Notes under the pieces: generated by a model
What the model saw: only the letters and a program-made list of their open reading frames with translations
What the model was told of the DNA's origin: nothing
Database searches by the model: none
NCBI RefSeq assembly: GCF_004193775.1
Contig: NC_041003.1
Coordinates: forward strand, 28,955,735 to 29,019,734
Direction of reading: 5' to 3'
From: Glycine soja
Taxonomy: Eukaryota; Streptophyta; Magnoliopsida; Fabales; Fabaceae
DNA length: 64,000 nt
Translations under genes and position numbers: made by a program
Shown: piece by piece, positions 32,744-45,092 of the stretch
How positions within the stretch are numbered: position 1 is the first letter of the stretch
Layout: every line of letters begins with the position of its first letter

Positions 32744-34388
32744 TGTCATACCCTAATTTCGTCCGGGGACCTTTGCTTGATGACATGCGACCTTTCTTTG
32801 GTCCTTGTGAGGTGCTTGGCACCCATCATTAGGCAATTTGTGAAATTCCAGGACATGCCGAAAAACCAAAAAAATATTGATGCACAATCCGTAAGTTTCG
32901 GTGACACACCGGAAATCAAATGGAAGCATCGTTGCATAATTAAGTGAGGTTCCGTAACATTCCGTAAGTCAAAAAGGGGATGATTATGTAATCCGCAAGG
33001 TTCCGTAACATTACGGAAAGAAAACAAGTATCGTTACGAAATTCGTAAGTTTCCGTAACTTTACGAAAAAAGAATCACCAAAAAAAAGCAGAGGGGGGTG
33101 TACTTAGTAAAAATGGGGGTGCAAATAGCACCCAGGCCCACTTGGGCCCTCCAGAATATTCCTCCAGAAGGCTGTTGCTTCTGGAGGAAGCAACCTGGCT
33201 CGCCTGGGCGAGCTGGGCGGCAACCACCTCCCCTATTTTGCTATAAATAGGGGAGGAAGTGAAGAAGAAAAGGGTTCAGCCCCTTAGGCACTTCTCTCTC
33301 TTTCGAATTTGCTTGGGAAAATTGTTTCCGTGAAGAAAATCTAAGCCGAGGTGCTTCCGAAACGTTTCCGTAACGTTTTCCGTGAGGAATTTCGCGAAGG
33401 TTTTCGACCGTTCTTCGACGTTCTTCATTCGTTCTTCATTGTTCTTCGATCTTCAACGGGTAAGTACCTCGAACCAAGCTTTTCGATTCATTCTATGTAC
33501 CCGTAGTGGTCCACATTGTGTTTCGTGCATTTTTATTCTCGTTTTGTTTACTTTTTATACCCCCTGTTGACGTGCTTAAGCCATTTTACTTAAGTCATTT
33601 CTCGCTTAACTTAAAAATAAAATCAATTTCCCCCGAACGTTTGAATTGTATTATCCGTTAACTTCGGTTAAAATAAATTCTGACCGTTCGGTCGTGCCGT
33701 AACCACGTTGGAAATCAAAAAGAGGTAAAAAATAATATAATAATAAAAAAAAACATCTTTTAGTAAAGTAAAGCGAAAAATCAATCGGACGTTTTCTCTT
33801 TGGGATTTCTCATTCTTAATCGAATTGACTAAAAACTAAAGTGAAATTAAGGCTAAAATCAACTCGCCTAGTCAAGCTCGTCCACAAAAATAGGCTTTTG
33901 AAGTTTGTCATTTCAATTTCTCACTAAGTAAAATGGATCATTTTTAAGGTCCAACGCCTTAAAATGATCACCTCTTAAAGTAAAAAGAATCACTTAATGA
34001 AGAAAGAACTACGTAGGTCTGATTTTCTCATCCCAAAATTGAGGAATACGTAGGAGCAAAGGGAAACACCCTTGTCGACCACGAAAAAAGAAAAAATATA
34101 AAAAGGATATAAGGACATAAAAGGGAACGTAAAAATCAAAGTCATGTTTGCACATTCGATTAAAGGCTGCCGTCCCTTGTGACGGACGTATGGGGTGCTA
34201 ACACCTTCCCCGTGCGTAAATACAACTCCCGAACCTTTCACTTAAAAAGTTCGTAGATCGCGTCTTTTCCGGTTTTTCCGACGTTTTCCTCAAATAAACG
34301 TTGGTGGCGACTCCGCGCGTATTCCTTTCGTGGAACACGCATCCCGCGAGTCACGCGTCGCCCTCCCGCCGAAGGGTAGGTTGCGACA
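32744..34388 (+). mobile_element. Ogre/Tat solo LTR
   Basis: The 1645-bp LTR starts TGTCATACCC and ends TTGCGACA, with a perfect CCAAT duplication at 32739-32743 and 34389-34393. There is no internal sequence. It is inserted in the opposite orientation to its host element 2, just upstream of the extra ORF start. TATA box at 33242-33249. Confidence 0.95.
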
Positions 34389-34504
34389 CCAATCACTACA
34401 AACAAGAGCCAAACAACACTTATATGGTGCGAGTGTCAACATGCACTTTACAAAACAATCATATTGGGGCATGTGTTATTTTATGACACATACCTATATA
34501 CATG

Positions 34505-34890
34505 CATTTACACACACACACACATAATTTTTTTGGTGAAAGGCATTTTATGACACATATCCACGTATGTTTTTGACAAGCATTTTCATGCTACATCCCA
34601 CATACATGCACATTTCTTTTGAAAGGCTCCTTATGCTACCTACTCACAAATATACATATTTTGAAAGGCATTTTTACACTATCTATCCAACATATACACA
34701 TTTTGAAAGGCATTTTTTGCTATATATTCACACACTTTGCAAGGCATTTTCATGCTATATATTCAACATATATACATACTATTGAAAGGTATTTTTTGCT
34801 TTATATTCACACACTTTGCAAGGCATTTTCATGCTATATATTCAACAAATATATACATACTATTGAAAGGTATTTTTCATGCTACCTAGG
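34505..34890 (-). repeat. about 80-bp AT-rich tandem repeat in element 2
   Basis: TTGCAAGGCATTTTCATGCTATATATTC recurs at 34737 and 34816 (79 bp), with half-units carrying AAGG(C/T)ATTTTT before and after. On the minus strand it contains the short inverted repeat GCAT-GAAA-ATGC and TAGCA...TACCTT-like motifs resembling the 82-bp array of element 1. Confidence 0.75.
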
Positions 34891-36254
34891 TGCAAGGTAC
34901 TCCTCATGAGGCAGCAAATTCAAATTCTAGTCAAAAACCTCACAAACATGTTCTAATATTCATGCATCTTTTACATTCAAAACCAAAAACTTAGATTCCT
35001 AGGCGTAAGTCATGCTTTTGGCGCTTTAGTCTAGCTTCTACAAAACTGCCCACACACTCACAATGGCAGCCATATGTGCATAATTCGTTCCACAAGCTAA
35101 GTTTCACAAAATCATGCGCAAATGCCATTGAGGCATTTCACCGAACACTTGGTGGGCGGATGTTTGGACATGAAAAAATTAGGCACGGGGGCAATGCAAC
35201 ATGCCCATGCATTTCAGAATATAGAATAGGCCTACAGCCATCCCCTACGACCCCCCAATTCAAGCAAACAATCATGGATTCACATATGAATTGCTTCACG
35301 AATTTTGCAAAAAATGAGCAACTAAAGCACTAAAACACATCAATGGAGAGCCAAATAATCAAGGGAAAGTGCACTTACTTGTAGGGAGTGAGCAAGAGTG
35401 CAAAAATGGAAGCAAAAATGCAAACATGGTGACTTAGGGCTGCAAAACTCGTGAATCCCATAGCTTTCATTTTTTTGAATGAGGGGGGAGATTTTTTAGG
35501 TGCAGAAAACTTCCCCCTCCCCCTTTTTAACCACCCTCGTGCAGGGGTTGCTCGCCCAGGCGAGCTAACTTGCATTTTTTTTTAGGGAAGAAATAAGTAC
35601 GGCTTCCCACGGGTCGGCGTTCGCTTACTCGAACCCCCTTAGGGTAGACCAGGCATCCAATATTTACTTTAAAGATACAACAGTAATAACTACTGGGAAT
35701 TTAAAGGATACTAGGCTGCCTCCCAACGGCGCTTTCCGTTTGTCCAAAGCCGAGCAAGGGACGACGATCTATCAGTCGTGACCCTAGCCTCTACTTGCGT
35801 CCGTCCCTAAGTACCTGAAAGCAGGAAACGACATTACACGGCAAACTGTGGTCGCGTCACCATTTTACCTTGATTGGTTTCTACCTTTAGCCCCATCCCG
35901 GCATTTGAACACTGCCTAAGACGATTCTGCTCCTGTTATAAGATAACAAAATATGCATGTATATGCATATGCATGAATTTTTTTCAAATGCAACAATCTT
36001 TTTAGTGAAAGCTGGTCAGGTTCAGTTTTAATTAAGCGCTTGGGGCATCCCATGAACTGAGCAAAAAGGCTCAGGTTATCACAAACTGCACATGGTTTAA
36101 AGCACAAAGTGAGGACTGAAGCCTCAATCTCATGTTCTCCTCTTTTAAAACACTGTGACGAGAAAATTACAGCGGATAGGAATCCCTGGGGGAAACCAAG
36201 AAGAACACACAAAAATAAAATAACATGCAGCGATATCCTCAATTGCCCCAGATC
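34891..36254 (-). other. 3' region of element 2 after integrase, no gene
   Basis: No coding signal is supported here. Bases 35935-36254 match the region just after pol in element 1 (6541-6850). A CTCGCCCAGGCGAG palindrome, otherwise an LTR motif, is at about 35549-35565. Confidence 0.7.
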
Positions 36255-38225
36255 CTAAGAGTAGTATCGCTTGACAACATCGGAGTTCATGGGTGAAGGT
36301 AGCTCCTCGCCATCCATGTTGGTGAGCACCAGGGCCCCTCCGGAAAAAGCCCTTTTCACAACGAAAGGCCCTTCGTAGTCGGGGCCAACTTCCCTCGATT
36401 ATCTTTAACAGCGTGGGACATCTTTATCAGCACAAGGTCCCCCTCATGGAACTTGCGCAAACGCACCTTCTTGTCGAACGCGTTCTTCATTCTTTGTTGA
36501 TACAGGCGCCCATGGCTCATGGCCATCAAGCACTTACCTTCAATAATGTTTAGTTGGTCGTAGCGTGTTTGAGCCCGCTCTGATTCTTCTAAGCTTGATT
36601 CTGCTAGTATCCTCTAGGAAGGGACCTCTACCTCAAACGGGAGTACCGCTTCCATTCCATAAACCAAGGAATACGGTGTTGCCCCAGTAGAAGTTCATAC
36701 AGAATTTCGGTATCCATGCAGGGCAAAAGGCAACATCTCATGCCAATCTTTGTATGACACTATCATCTTCTGAATAATTTTCTTAATATTCTTATTGGCT
36801 GCTTCCACGGCTCCATTCATCTTTGGTCGGTAGGGCATGGAATTGTGATGCTGGATTTTGAAATCCGCGCACATTTCCTGCATCATTTTGTTATTCAGAT
36901 TAGTGCCATTGTCAGTAATGATCTTCCTAGGGAGTCCGTACTGACAAATCAACTCCCTCTTTATGAATCTAACCACTACACTCCTCGTGACATTGGTGTA
37001 GGAAGCCACTTCGACCCATTTGGTGAAATAATCTATTGCCACGAGAATGATGCGATGACCATTCGAAGCCTTGGGTTCGATGGCCCCTATGACTTCTATC
37101 CCCCACATGGATAAAGGCCAAGGGGTGAACATGACATTCAAAGGATGTGGCAGAGCATTGACATTGTCTGTGAACGCTTGACATTTATGGCATTTCCTTA
37201 CATGGGTGCAACAATCACTTTCCATGGTGAGCCAGTAATAACCTGCTCTCAGGATCTTCCTAGCCATAGCATGCCCATTGGCGTGCGTTCCAAACGAACC
37301 CTCGTGGACTTCCTCGATCATGTGGTTCGCCTCTTTGGCATCCACGCATCGCAGGAGGGTCATGTCATGGTTTTTCTTATATAGTATGCTCCCGCTCATG
37401 AAGAAACCGACCGCCAATCTCCTCAATGTCCTTTTTTCATTATCGGAAGCCCCCGGTGGGTACTTTTTGCTTTCAACGAATCGCTTGATATCGAAATACC
37501 AAGGCTTACCGTCCCGTTCCTCTTCCACCTGACAACAATGTGCAAGTCTGCCACGACACCAGAACTCAATGTATGGTAGGTCCCCGTGCGGTGTTAGCTG
37601 AAACATGGACGCCAAAGTAGCAAGCGCGACCCCATTTGATTTTCCTCTCGGGGAACGAGATGGAAGGAGATCTCATCAAAGGAATCAGCCAACTCCTTGT
37701 AATAGGCTTGGTAGGGTATCAGCTTGGGGTCTCTAGTTTCCCATTCCCCTCTCAGCTGGTGAATCACTAGCACTGAGTCCCCGTACACTTTGAGCAGTTT
37801 GACATTAGAGTCAATTGCCGCCTGGACGGCCAGGGCACACGCTTCATACTCAGCCATATCGTTGGTGCAGTCAAACCCCAGCTTGGCTGTGAAAGGTATA
37901 CATTAATTGTCTGGAGAGACCAATACCGCTCTAATGCCATGGCCTAGAATGTTTGACGCTCCATCAAACCACACGGTCCACTTGTCCCGGTCCTCGTCTA
38001 GTTTTTCCTCAAACAAGGCCATGATGTCCTCATCCGGGAACTCGGGATGCATGGCCTAATAGTCGTTGAGAGGCTGTTGAGCCAAATAATCTGCCAAGGT
38101 GCTTCCTTTTATCGCCTTTTGGGTGACGTAAACTATATCAAACTCGGATAGCAAGACTTGCCACCGGGCGATCCGTCCTGTGAGAGCAGACTTCTCAAAG
38201 ATGTACTTAACCGGGTCCATCTCGG
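36255..38225 (-). pseudogene. C-terminal pol of element 2: end of first RNase H, archaeal-type RNase H, integrase (multiple breaks)
   Basis: It is nearly parallel to element 1 pol from MDPVKYIFEK onward. Breaks in minus-strand order: TAG 38056-38058 (glutamine expected), TAA near 37905 (glutamine expected), a one-base loss near 37630 after ENQM, TGA 36695-36697 (arginine expected), a TAG near 36615 and another frame break near 36390. Still visible are EYEACALAV and YGDS of the second RNase H, the integrase H-H-C-C finger, and the core motifs WGIEVIG, TDNGTN and NGAVEAAN. The first core aspartate reads as glutamate (GIEVIG instead of GIDVIG), so the active site is also lost. RT and everything upstream are deleted. 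Confidence 0.9.
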
Positions 38226-38568
38226 ATCCGAAGAAAAGATACGGTTTCCTTCCCCCAAGAGGACATCCTAGAATCTCAAATTCTTCAACAGTCGGTACTA
38301 ATTGGAAGTCTCCAAACGTGAAGCATCTCAAGGGCTGGTCATAGTATTGGGTGAGTGATACAATGGCTTCTGTGGATATCTCTGCTATGGTCAAATCTAA
38401 GATCTTTCCATACACCTTGCGAAAGGCTTGCATTTGGAGAGGTCCCATCAACCCCCCCAACTCCTTAATGCTGGTGATATCTAGGCCCTTAATCTTGACT
38501 TGATAAAACCTTTTTCCAGTTTGATTTGTTCCTATGTTTACTAAAGTGAAACAAAAACTCAGTGCGAA
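38226..38568 (-). pseudogene. ORF1 fragment of element 2 fused in frame to the RNase H remnant
   Basis: Upstream of the pol remnant the same frame reads GKRFYQVKIKGLDI, FRKVYGKILDLTIAE and CFTFGDFQLVPTVEEFE, then GGRKPYLFFGSE, and joins MDPVKYIFEK. The first part matches, from memory, the plant-specific ORF found 5' of gag in Ogre-type elements (a DUF7745-like domain). The join removes the rest of ORF1, gag, protease and RT. ATCC-AGATGG-like sequence is shared at the break, so a short-homology deletion is possible. Confidence 0.7.
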
Positions 38569-39397
38569 TCAAAACGCCGACATCTATCATGGGTGGAATG
38601 GATGAATGCATGAAGAAATGCATATGACACAGATGCAATTTATGAGTACAGGGGCCCGGGAAATTGTCTCCTTTTTAGATACAACGTCTCGGGGTAGCAT
38701 GATGCCCGATGTATGTATTTAAGAAGGTGACACAGACCCTCCGTTTGTTTGCCAAAGAGAGGGGATCAAGACGAAACTCGTGCATGATGCATATGCGAAA
38801 GGCACAACATGGGGATGTACATAGTACGACAATATTCACAAACAAATATAATCAAAGGGGTACACGACATTTGACTACATGCATGGCAGTGTGAAAAAAT
38901 GGCACGCAGCGTGTTTGCTTCATGCTCCTATTTTAGGGACCTACATGGGAGGGAGCTAAAAGGGCTTTTAGTGAAAATTTCCAAGGTGGTCATATCTCTC
39001 TTGATGGTCTCTAGAGGTATCATCCCCTTCGAAGAACATATTGCAGCAGTAGGAACTACTAGCAACAATATGTTATCAAAGAGAAAAACTCTAGATGAGG
39101 GTTCTCTGTAATCAAGCAAGTCGGAGACCTAGCATAATCACAGATTCAGCCTCACTCCTTATGTTCCCATGAACCCTGGTATAGGGCCCTTTTTCAACTT
39201 ACCGTGTGTGCAAATAGTGTTGGTGTTTGTGTGCATCAAATGAATAAATATTTACCTCATGCATACATTTTAAAACGCACTAAAAGCATCAAAGAGTTAT
39301 ATATACAAAAACATAAGAAAAATAAAGGGAAACCAACAAAGGAGAAAGTCATGATAAAACATTGCACAAGATTAAATGGCCTAACTCTCTAAAAATA
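38569..39397 (-). other. 5' leader of element 2, no gene
   Basis: This is the untranslated leader between the primer site and the ORF1 remnant. Small open frames here have no recognisable motif. Confidence 0.7.
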
Positions 39398-39416
39398 GTC
39401 CCCAGTGGAGTCGCCA
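39398..39416 (-). other. primer-binding site of element 2
   Basis: On the minus strand the LTR end GACA is followed by GT and then TGGCGACTCCACTGGGGAC. Its complement ends GGAGTCG-CCA, which from memory fits a plant arginine tRNA; tRNA-Arg priming is known for Ogre elements. Confidence 0.75.
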
Positions 39417-39418
39417 AC

Positions 39419-41184
39419 TGTCGCAACCTACCTTTTGGCGGGAGGGCGACGCGTGACTCGCGGGAGCATCTTCCAAGGAAGGAAAACGCGCGGAGTCGCC
39501 ACCAACGTTTATTTGAGGAAAACGTCGAAAAAATCGGAAAAGACGTGGTCTATGAACTTTAAGTGAAAGGTTCGGGAGTTGTATTTACGCACGGGGAAGG
39601 TATTAGCACCCCACACATCTGTCACAAGAGACGGCAGCCTTTAATCAAATGTGCAAATATGACTTCAATTTATGTTATCTACCCCTTTTTATGTCATTTT
39701 GTGTTTTTATGCTTTTTGTGCTTTTTGTATTTTTTTTATCTTTTTGTGGTCGACGAGGGTGTTTCCCTTGCTCATACGTATTCCTCAATTGTGATAAGGA
39801 AATCAGACCTACGTAGTTCTTTGAGAACCAAACGTCGATTAAATTCTTTTTGTCCTTTTTTGCAAAATATGTTTTTATTGAATGAAAGGTCATTTAAGGC
39901 GTTGAACCATTAAAAAAACTTTCGATTCTTTTGAAAGGAGAGAAAACATTAAGGTATTGAACCATTAATGATCTCTTGTTATTTTTTAAAGAGGTAATAA
40001 AACTATGTGTTGATTTTAGGCTTTTTAGAAATTTATGTTCAAACAATAAAGGCGGAAAAGACCATTTTAAGGCGTTGGACCTTAAAAATGGATTTTTGGG
40101 TGATGACAAAAGTTTGATTTATGAATTGATTTTAGCCTTAGTTTTACTTTGTTTATTATTCAATTTGATTAACAAAGAAAAATCTCAAAGAAAAACGTCC
40201 GATTGATTTTTTTGATTATTTTACTAAAAGATATTTTTTTGATTATTATATTATCATTTTGCCTCTTTTTTGGTTTTAAACGTGGTTACAGCATGATCGA
40301 ACGATCGGATTTCATTTTAACAGAAATTAAAAGATGTTACAATACGAATGATCGGTGGAAATTTATTTTATTTTTTATTAGGCGAGAAAATGATTTAAAT
40401 AAATGACTAAAGCACGTCAAAAGGGGGTACGGAAAATAAATAAAATGAAAATAAAAGCACGCGAAACAAATGAGGACCACTAAGGGTACATAGAATGAAT
40501 TGAAAAGTTCGATTTCGGGAACTTACCGGTTGAAGACCGAAGAACGACGAAGAACGAACGAAGAACGGTGGAAAATCTTCACGAAATCACCCACGGAAAC
40601 GTCTCAGAAGCGTTACGGAAGCGCCTCGGCTTGGATGTTCTTCACGGAAATAATATTTCTCACTAATTTTAAGTGATTCTCAGATACCAGGAGGGTTGAA
40701 CATTTTTGTTCTTTCCTCATTCCCCTATTTATAGGGAAAAGAGGGAGAAGCTTGCCACCCAGCTCGCCCAGGCGAGCTAGGTTGCTTCCTCTAGAAGGCA
40801 CCGCCTTCTGGAGGAATTTCCTGGAAGGCCCAAGTGAGCCTGGTTGCTATTTGCACCCTCCCCCCCTTGTTTACTAAATACACCCCCTGCCTTTTTTTGC
40901 TGATTCTTTTTCCGTAACATTACGGAACTTTATGAATTTTGCAACGATACTCGTTTTCTTTCCGTAATGTTACGGAACCTTATGGATTACGTAATCATCC
41001 ATTTTTTTGGCTTCCGGAATGTTACGAAATTTCACGAATTGTGCATTAACACTTCCTTTTGACTTCCGGCATGTCACAGAACTTCACGGATTGCCTGATG
41101 ATGGGTGCCAAGTATCTCGAAGTGGTCAAACGAGGGTCGCATCCCAACAAACAGATGGTCCCTGGACGAAATTAGGGTATCACA
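39419..41184 (-). mobile_element. 5' LTR of element 2
   Basis: On plus it starts TGTCGCAACC and ends GGGTATCACA, where a G-to-C change alters the usual TATGACA. Length is 1766 bp. The TATA box complement TATTTATA is at 40726-40733. It is flanked by AAAAT at 41185-41189. Confidence 0.95.
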
Positions 41185-41189
41185 AAAAT

Positions 41190-43110
41190 CATTCTTCCTA
41201 ATTTTCACAAAATACAACCTGGCAAGCTTTATCTAACATCCGAAACATTAGAGAAATAATTCAATACTTCAAGTTCATCGAATTCCCAATCAAACTCATA
41301 GAAAACCTATAGGAAAAAAGAAAAAAGTGATAAAAAAAAAAAAGTAAGCATCTAGAAAACCTGATATGGTACTAACCTACCTTACTTGTATGTAAACATG
41401 TCATATAAAAAACTATCCGAAGCAATCCAAAATTGGGGACATCTTTGCAAAACTTTTCTCAATCATAATTACCGGCTTTGGCTCTGCTAGAAATATTATT
41501 TGAACTTCAGTGCTCTGTTCAAATTCATCTTCCTTGAACGGCTGGTAGAAGTCTATTACAAAAATAACAATTAAAGGATATAACAAAGCAAATCATAACG
41601 TTAAAAAAATAATGTTAGAAACTCACAAGGCAACCAACACTTGTATTTTTTTACACAATCCAACTTCAGATACTTCAATGCAGCCTAGTATTGCATAGAT
41701 TAATTAATATCACAAGATAAAAAGTCATTCATGAACATTCTACGTTAAAGATCAAGAGTATATGGATCAAAAGTTTCAACATGCAGTTACGAATAGCTCT
41801 TACAGTAAAGGGTCAACCCATCAAGTTGCATATATATATAAATCCTGAAATTGGCACAAAATATCAAAGCAAGACAAGCTGATGTGTAATAAAGTACATG
41901 GTTAAAAAATATTTAAACAGGCTCGCTAATATAATCTATCTTACTTAGAAGAAGATCCAAAATCTGATAAGGAATTGTTCTCTCGTGACCTGTTACCGTA
42001 TGATGACTGCTTTGTGTAGCTTCTAATCGTACTAGAGCTACCAGAAGAAAATATAGAATGGTGATAACTTTTGCAAGAGATAATAGAATGCTCAATGTCT
42101 TCAACACTATGACAATCTGCTATCGGCACAAACTTTGACAAAGAATATACACATTTTGTTTTTGTGATCTTTGTCTCATGTACATAATGTGATCTTGGTC
42201 TCATGTCCATAATGAGATCTTCAGATATCCAAAAAAAGAGTCATCTTTAACCAATGCAACATTGCATCTTGTCAAGGTGGTACCTCAGGTCTCATCGAAG
42301 ATATTTGATCAAATTTACCCAATAAAGTTGAAAATCATAAGAAGAAAATAAATAGGACACAAAGAAAAATGAGATTTTATTATTTGGAAAACAAAATTGA
42401 AACAAAGTTTCATATATCCACTACTAGATATTCCTATTGCCATATTAGGATAAGAAAAATTTATTTGGCAATATCCTTATTAGAGGACTAACTAATGGAA
42501 ATTAATCATGTGTCACATGCAAGAGATAATATGGTTATTCACAAGCGGAGAGATAGTAATACATGTCAAGTATTACCCAAGATGTATTATAGTTTGTAAC
42601 CTCTTGTAAAAAAGCCTGTTTAATTGAAAATCCTACAATGACTTTAACTTCAATAACAACTTGCACATGAACATAGCTATTAGAAAATATAATAGCACCT
42701 GAAAACATTCTCTAAGGTTATGTAGTATTTATAGCCATGTTTTGGAAACAAGACTAGACTAACCACCCAATGTCTAGGCCTAATAAACCACAGACCTAAT
42801 CTTAAGAAGAATTGGTTAAAAAAATTGGTCAAAAGCTAGTCAAAATCAACAAAAACCTAGTTCAGAACCAAAAACAATCTTATCCTTTTCCTCTGGTTTG
42901 CAGTTGAACCAAAATGAAAATATTGGTTCTTTAAGAAGACCTTGGTCAACCATGTTGTACTTTTGATAGGTAAAATCAGATAAACACATAGGGATTCAAT
43001 AAATTTTTAAAAACAATAACAAGGGCAGCCTAGTTCTATAAGATTCTCACTATAGGAAGAGTTAGACCCAGTAGGGTCAGTAGTAAGCACTAACAAAATT
43101 CAATAAATTC
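41190..43110 (-). pseudogene. exon-like debris of unrecognised gene(s), minus strand
   Basis: On the minus strand short open stretches look exon-like: FYQPFKEDEFEQSTEV (about 41560-41480), FYEFDWEFDELEVLNYF (about 41300-41240), and a serine-rich frame with ATG at 42210 ending at 41941. I do not recognise the protein(s). This is the other half of the site split by element 2, so it continues the debris at 14230-15071. It may be cargo of the CACTA-type element whose right end is at 43704. Confidence 0.35.
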
Positions 43111-43704
43111 GGGGAAATCAAAATTAGGTCAGAAAATGAAAAAATAGGTTAGAGAAATTGAAATTGAGTGAGAATGTGAGAAGGAGGAACCGGTGTAGTG
43201 GCCTTTGGCGAAGTTGTTGGCGGCATCTTCCTTGTTTGCGGTGGAAGAGTTGATGGTAGGTGCTGCAGTGGACTTCGTTGATGACGATGGGTTCGAGATC
43301 GATAAAGACGATGCGCAGGATGTGCTTGTTGAATCTGGTTTCACTAAAGAAGGTGTTGAAGGCATCATGGGCTACATCCAAGGTGGAAGAGTTGATGGTA
43401 GGTGATGCGCATGTGAAGATTGCACCGCTCTGCTCTCACAACTCTCAATATCACGCAAAATATGAAAGTGTGGATTTCTGGTCATGGGTGGGAGAAAACA
43501 AGAAGAACACAAAATATGAAGGCCCTTTACAACAACAGTTTTAACAAAAACCGTCTTTGAATAGATGTTTCAAAGACAATTTTTACAAAATCATCTTTGA
43601 AAAGTTGTAATTATTTGCAAAAATGCCACCCCATTTTTTATGACATCGATTTTGTAAAAACCATCTTTAATCCATTGTCTTAGAATAACATTTTTATAGT
43701 AGTG
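43111..43704. mobile_element. right end of a CACTA-type DNA transposon
   Basis: The segment ends TATAGTAGTG, whose complement CACTACTATAAAA is a CACTA-type terminus. Inside are subterminal motifs AACCGTCTTTGAA, AAATCATCTTTGAA and AAACCATCTTTAAT. These resemble those at the right end 54880-55087. A GC-richer piece with an open frame at 43205-43405 (66 codons, acidic, [17 protein letters not shown]) precedes it, with no known function. The left end is not identified. Confidence 0.55.
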
Positions 43705-45092
43705 ACATCTGACAACATATGTGACATGTTGACATGTCAACTTAACGGACAAGTTAGTACTAAATAGACAAAAGCTAACAATAATGACGACCTATGACAA
43801 AAAAATTCAAATATCAAAAACATGCAAAAGAATAATTTATCAAGAAACAAATGAAAAATTCATGTATATATCAAGAAGCACAAATATATTTTAATTGAGT
43901 TTAATTTTCCGAGCTTATTTATTTGATGATGTATTTTAATTTAAAGCTATTTAATGGTGCATTTGATTCATATTAATATACAATACATTATAAGTACCCG
44001 AGTCACCAAATGACTTTTTGTGTTTGTATGTTATTTTGTAATTTATATAGAACTCAAGCAATTTTGTGTTTATATATAAAACAATAATCCATTTTTATGT
44101 GTGAATTACCCTTTTGTACTCATCCATTTTTATATTTTGTGTGTGAATGTAGAGACATAATCGGGTTAGGGTTGAGTAAACCAAGTGAATATATATTTTG
44201 TGTTAGAAAAAGGAAGTCTCACATTTGTGAGTAATGAACAAAAATACGTCAATATGAAGAAAAGCTGTGTCAATTTCAATTTGCGTAGATATTTTGGGTG
44301 GTCAAATGAACCGTCTCTGAGAGTTGATTTCAGCATTGCAATGTCCTTCTAACATTCTTTCTAGATGACCGTATATAATTCCCAAAACTTAGTATAGTTT
44401 TTTTTATCATCCCCCTCAGAAAAGAATATAGTATAGTGTCAGTATGTGTGATGGAAAAATGAAGTGCCACGTGTTTAATGAGCGAAAATAAGTAAAAATG
44501 AAGCAACACGAGTGTCACCTTTTATTTGCATAGATATTTTGGTCAAATTAAATGACCCCTCTTAAGTTGATTTCATGAGAATTGAAATATCCCTTTAAAC
44601 ATTCTTTCTTGAATAGGTTTAAATGTATTTTGATTCTTAAAAAAAATTATATTTGGTCTTTAACATTTTTTTTATTTGTACTAATACTCCTCTTTAAGAT
44701 TTTTATAATATTTTTTCAAAGCTATTCTTTATTACGAAAGCAATGAAAGCACAACCTCCGACTCCAATACCAAATTGTACCAATTGGAAGCTAGTTTTTA
44801 TGCATAATCGCTTTGAATCTCCTTGCAATCACGTCCACTACCTCAACCTGAATCCTTGATGAGGTACTAGAAGAACTTCTCGTGTTTATTCAGTGTCCCA
44901 CCTCTTTTGTGAGTTGTGACTGCATCCCTGCTGCAGTAGTCAATGGTGTTGATTATTGAACAGCACCACACAGTCACACTCATTTCTCGTGATCGAAATT
45001 TTGGAGGCTTTAACCGTAGCCAGAAGAGTGGTGCCTGGCGTTGTTACGAATCCGGCTTCGAGCGCTTAAGATCCATTTGCTAAACCCAATAT
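43705..45092. other. intervening AT-rich DNA with a diverged tandem duplication, no gene
   Basis: Two diverged direct copies, 44213-44370 and 44455-44620, share TTTGC(G/A)TAGATATTTTGG, AGTTGATTTCA and AACATTCTTTCTTGA-like blocks about 240 bp apart. Bases 44620-44720 resemble a common legume dispersed repeat (TTTAAATGTATTTTGATTC). Bases 44750-45060 are less AT-rich but not recognised. TAT at 45090-45092 flanks the next element. Confidence 0.55.

Larger units (their letters stand above)
15072..41184 (-). mobile_element. Ogre/Tat retrotransposon element 2, complete ends, with nested insertions
   Basis: Two LTRs in the same minus-strand orientation (15072-16778 and 39419-41184) are flanked by a perfect 5-bp duplication AAAAT (15067-15071 and 41185-41189). 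The polypurine tract (reverse complement, 16779 on) and primer-binding site (39398-39416) are in the right places. Removing three later insertions leaves about 12.8 kb. In minus-strand order it holds a 5' leader, an ORF1 fragment fused to the end of RT-RNase H, the archaeal-type RNase H, integrase, a long 3' region with a better kept extra ORF, and hairpin repeats. Gag, protease and RT are gone, so it is a deletion derivative. Confidence 0.93.

Noticed and set aside
35580..35840. Possible structured RNA in a GC-richer island
   Set aside because: Some short inverted repeats but no recognisable tRNA, snRNA or rRNA motif; it is internal to element 2.
36845..37532. Plus-strand frames over pol of element 2
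   Set aside because: Antisense shadows of the minus-strand integrase remnant.
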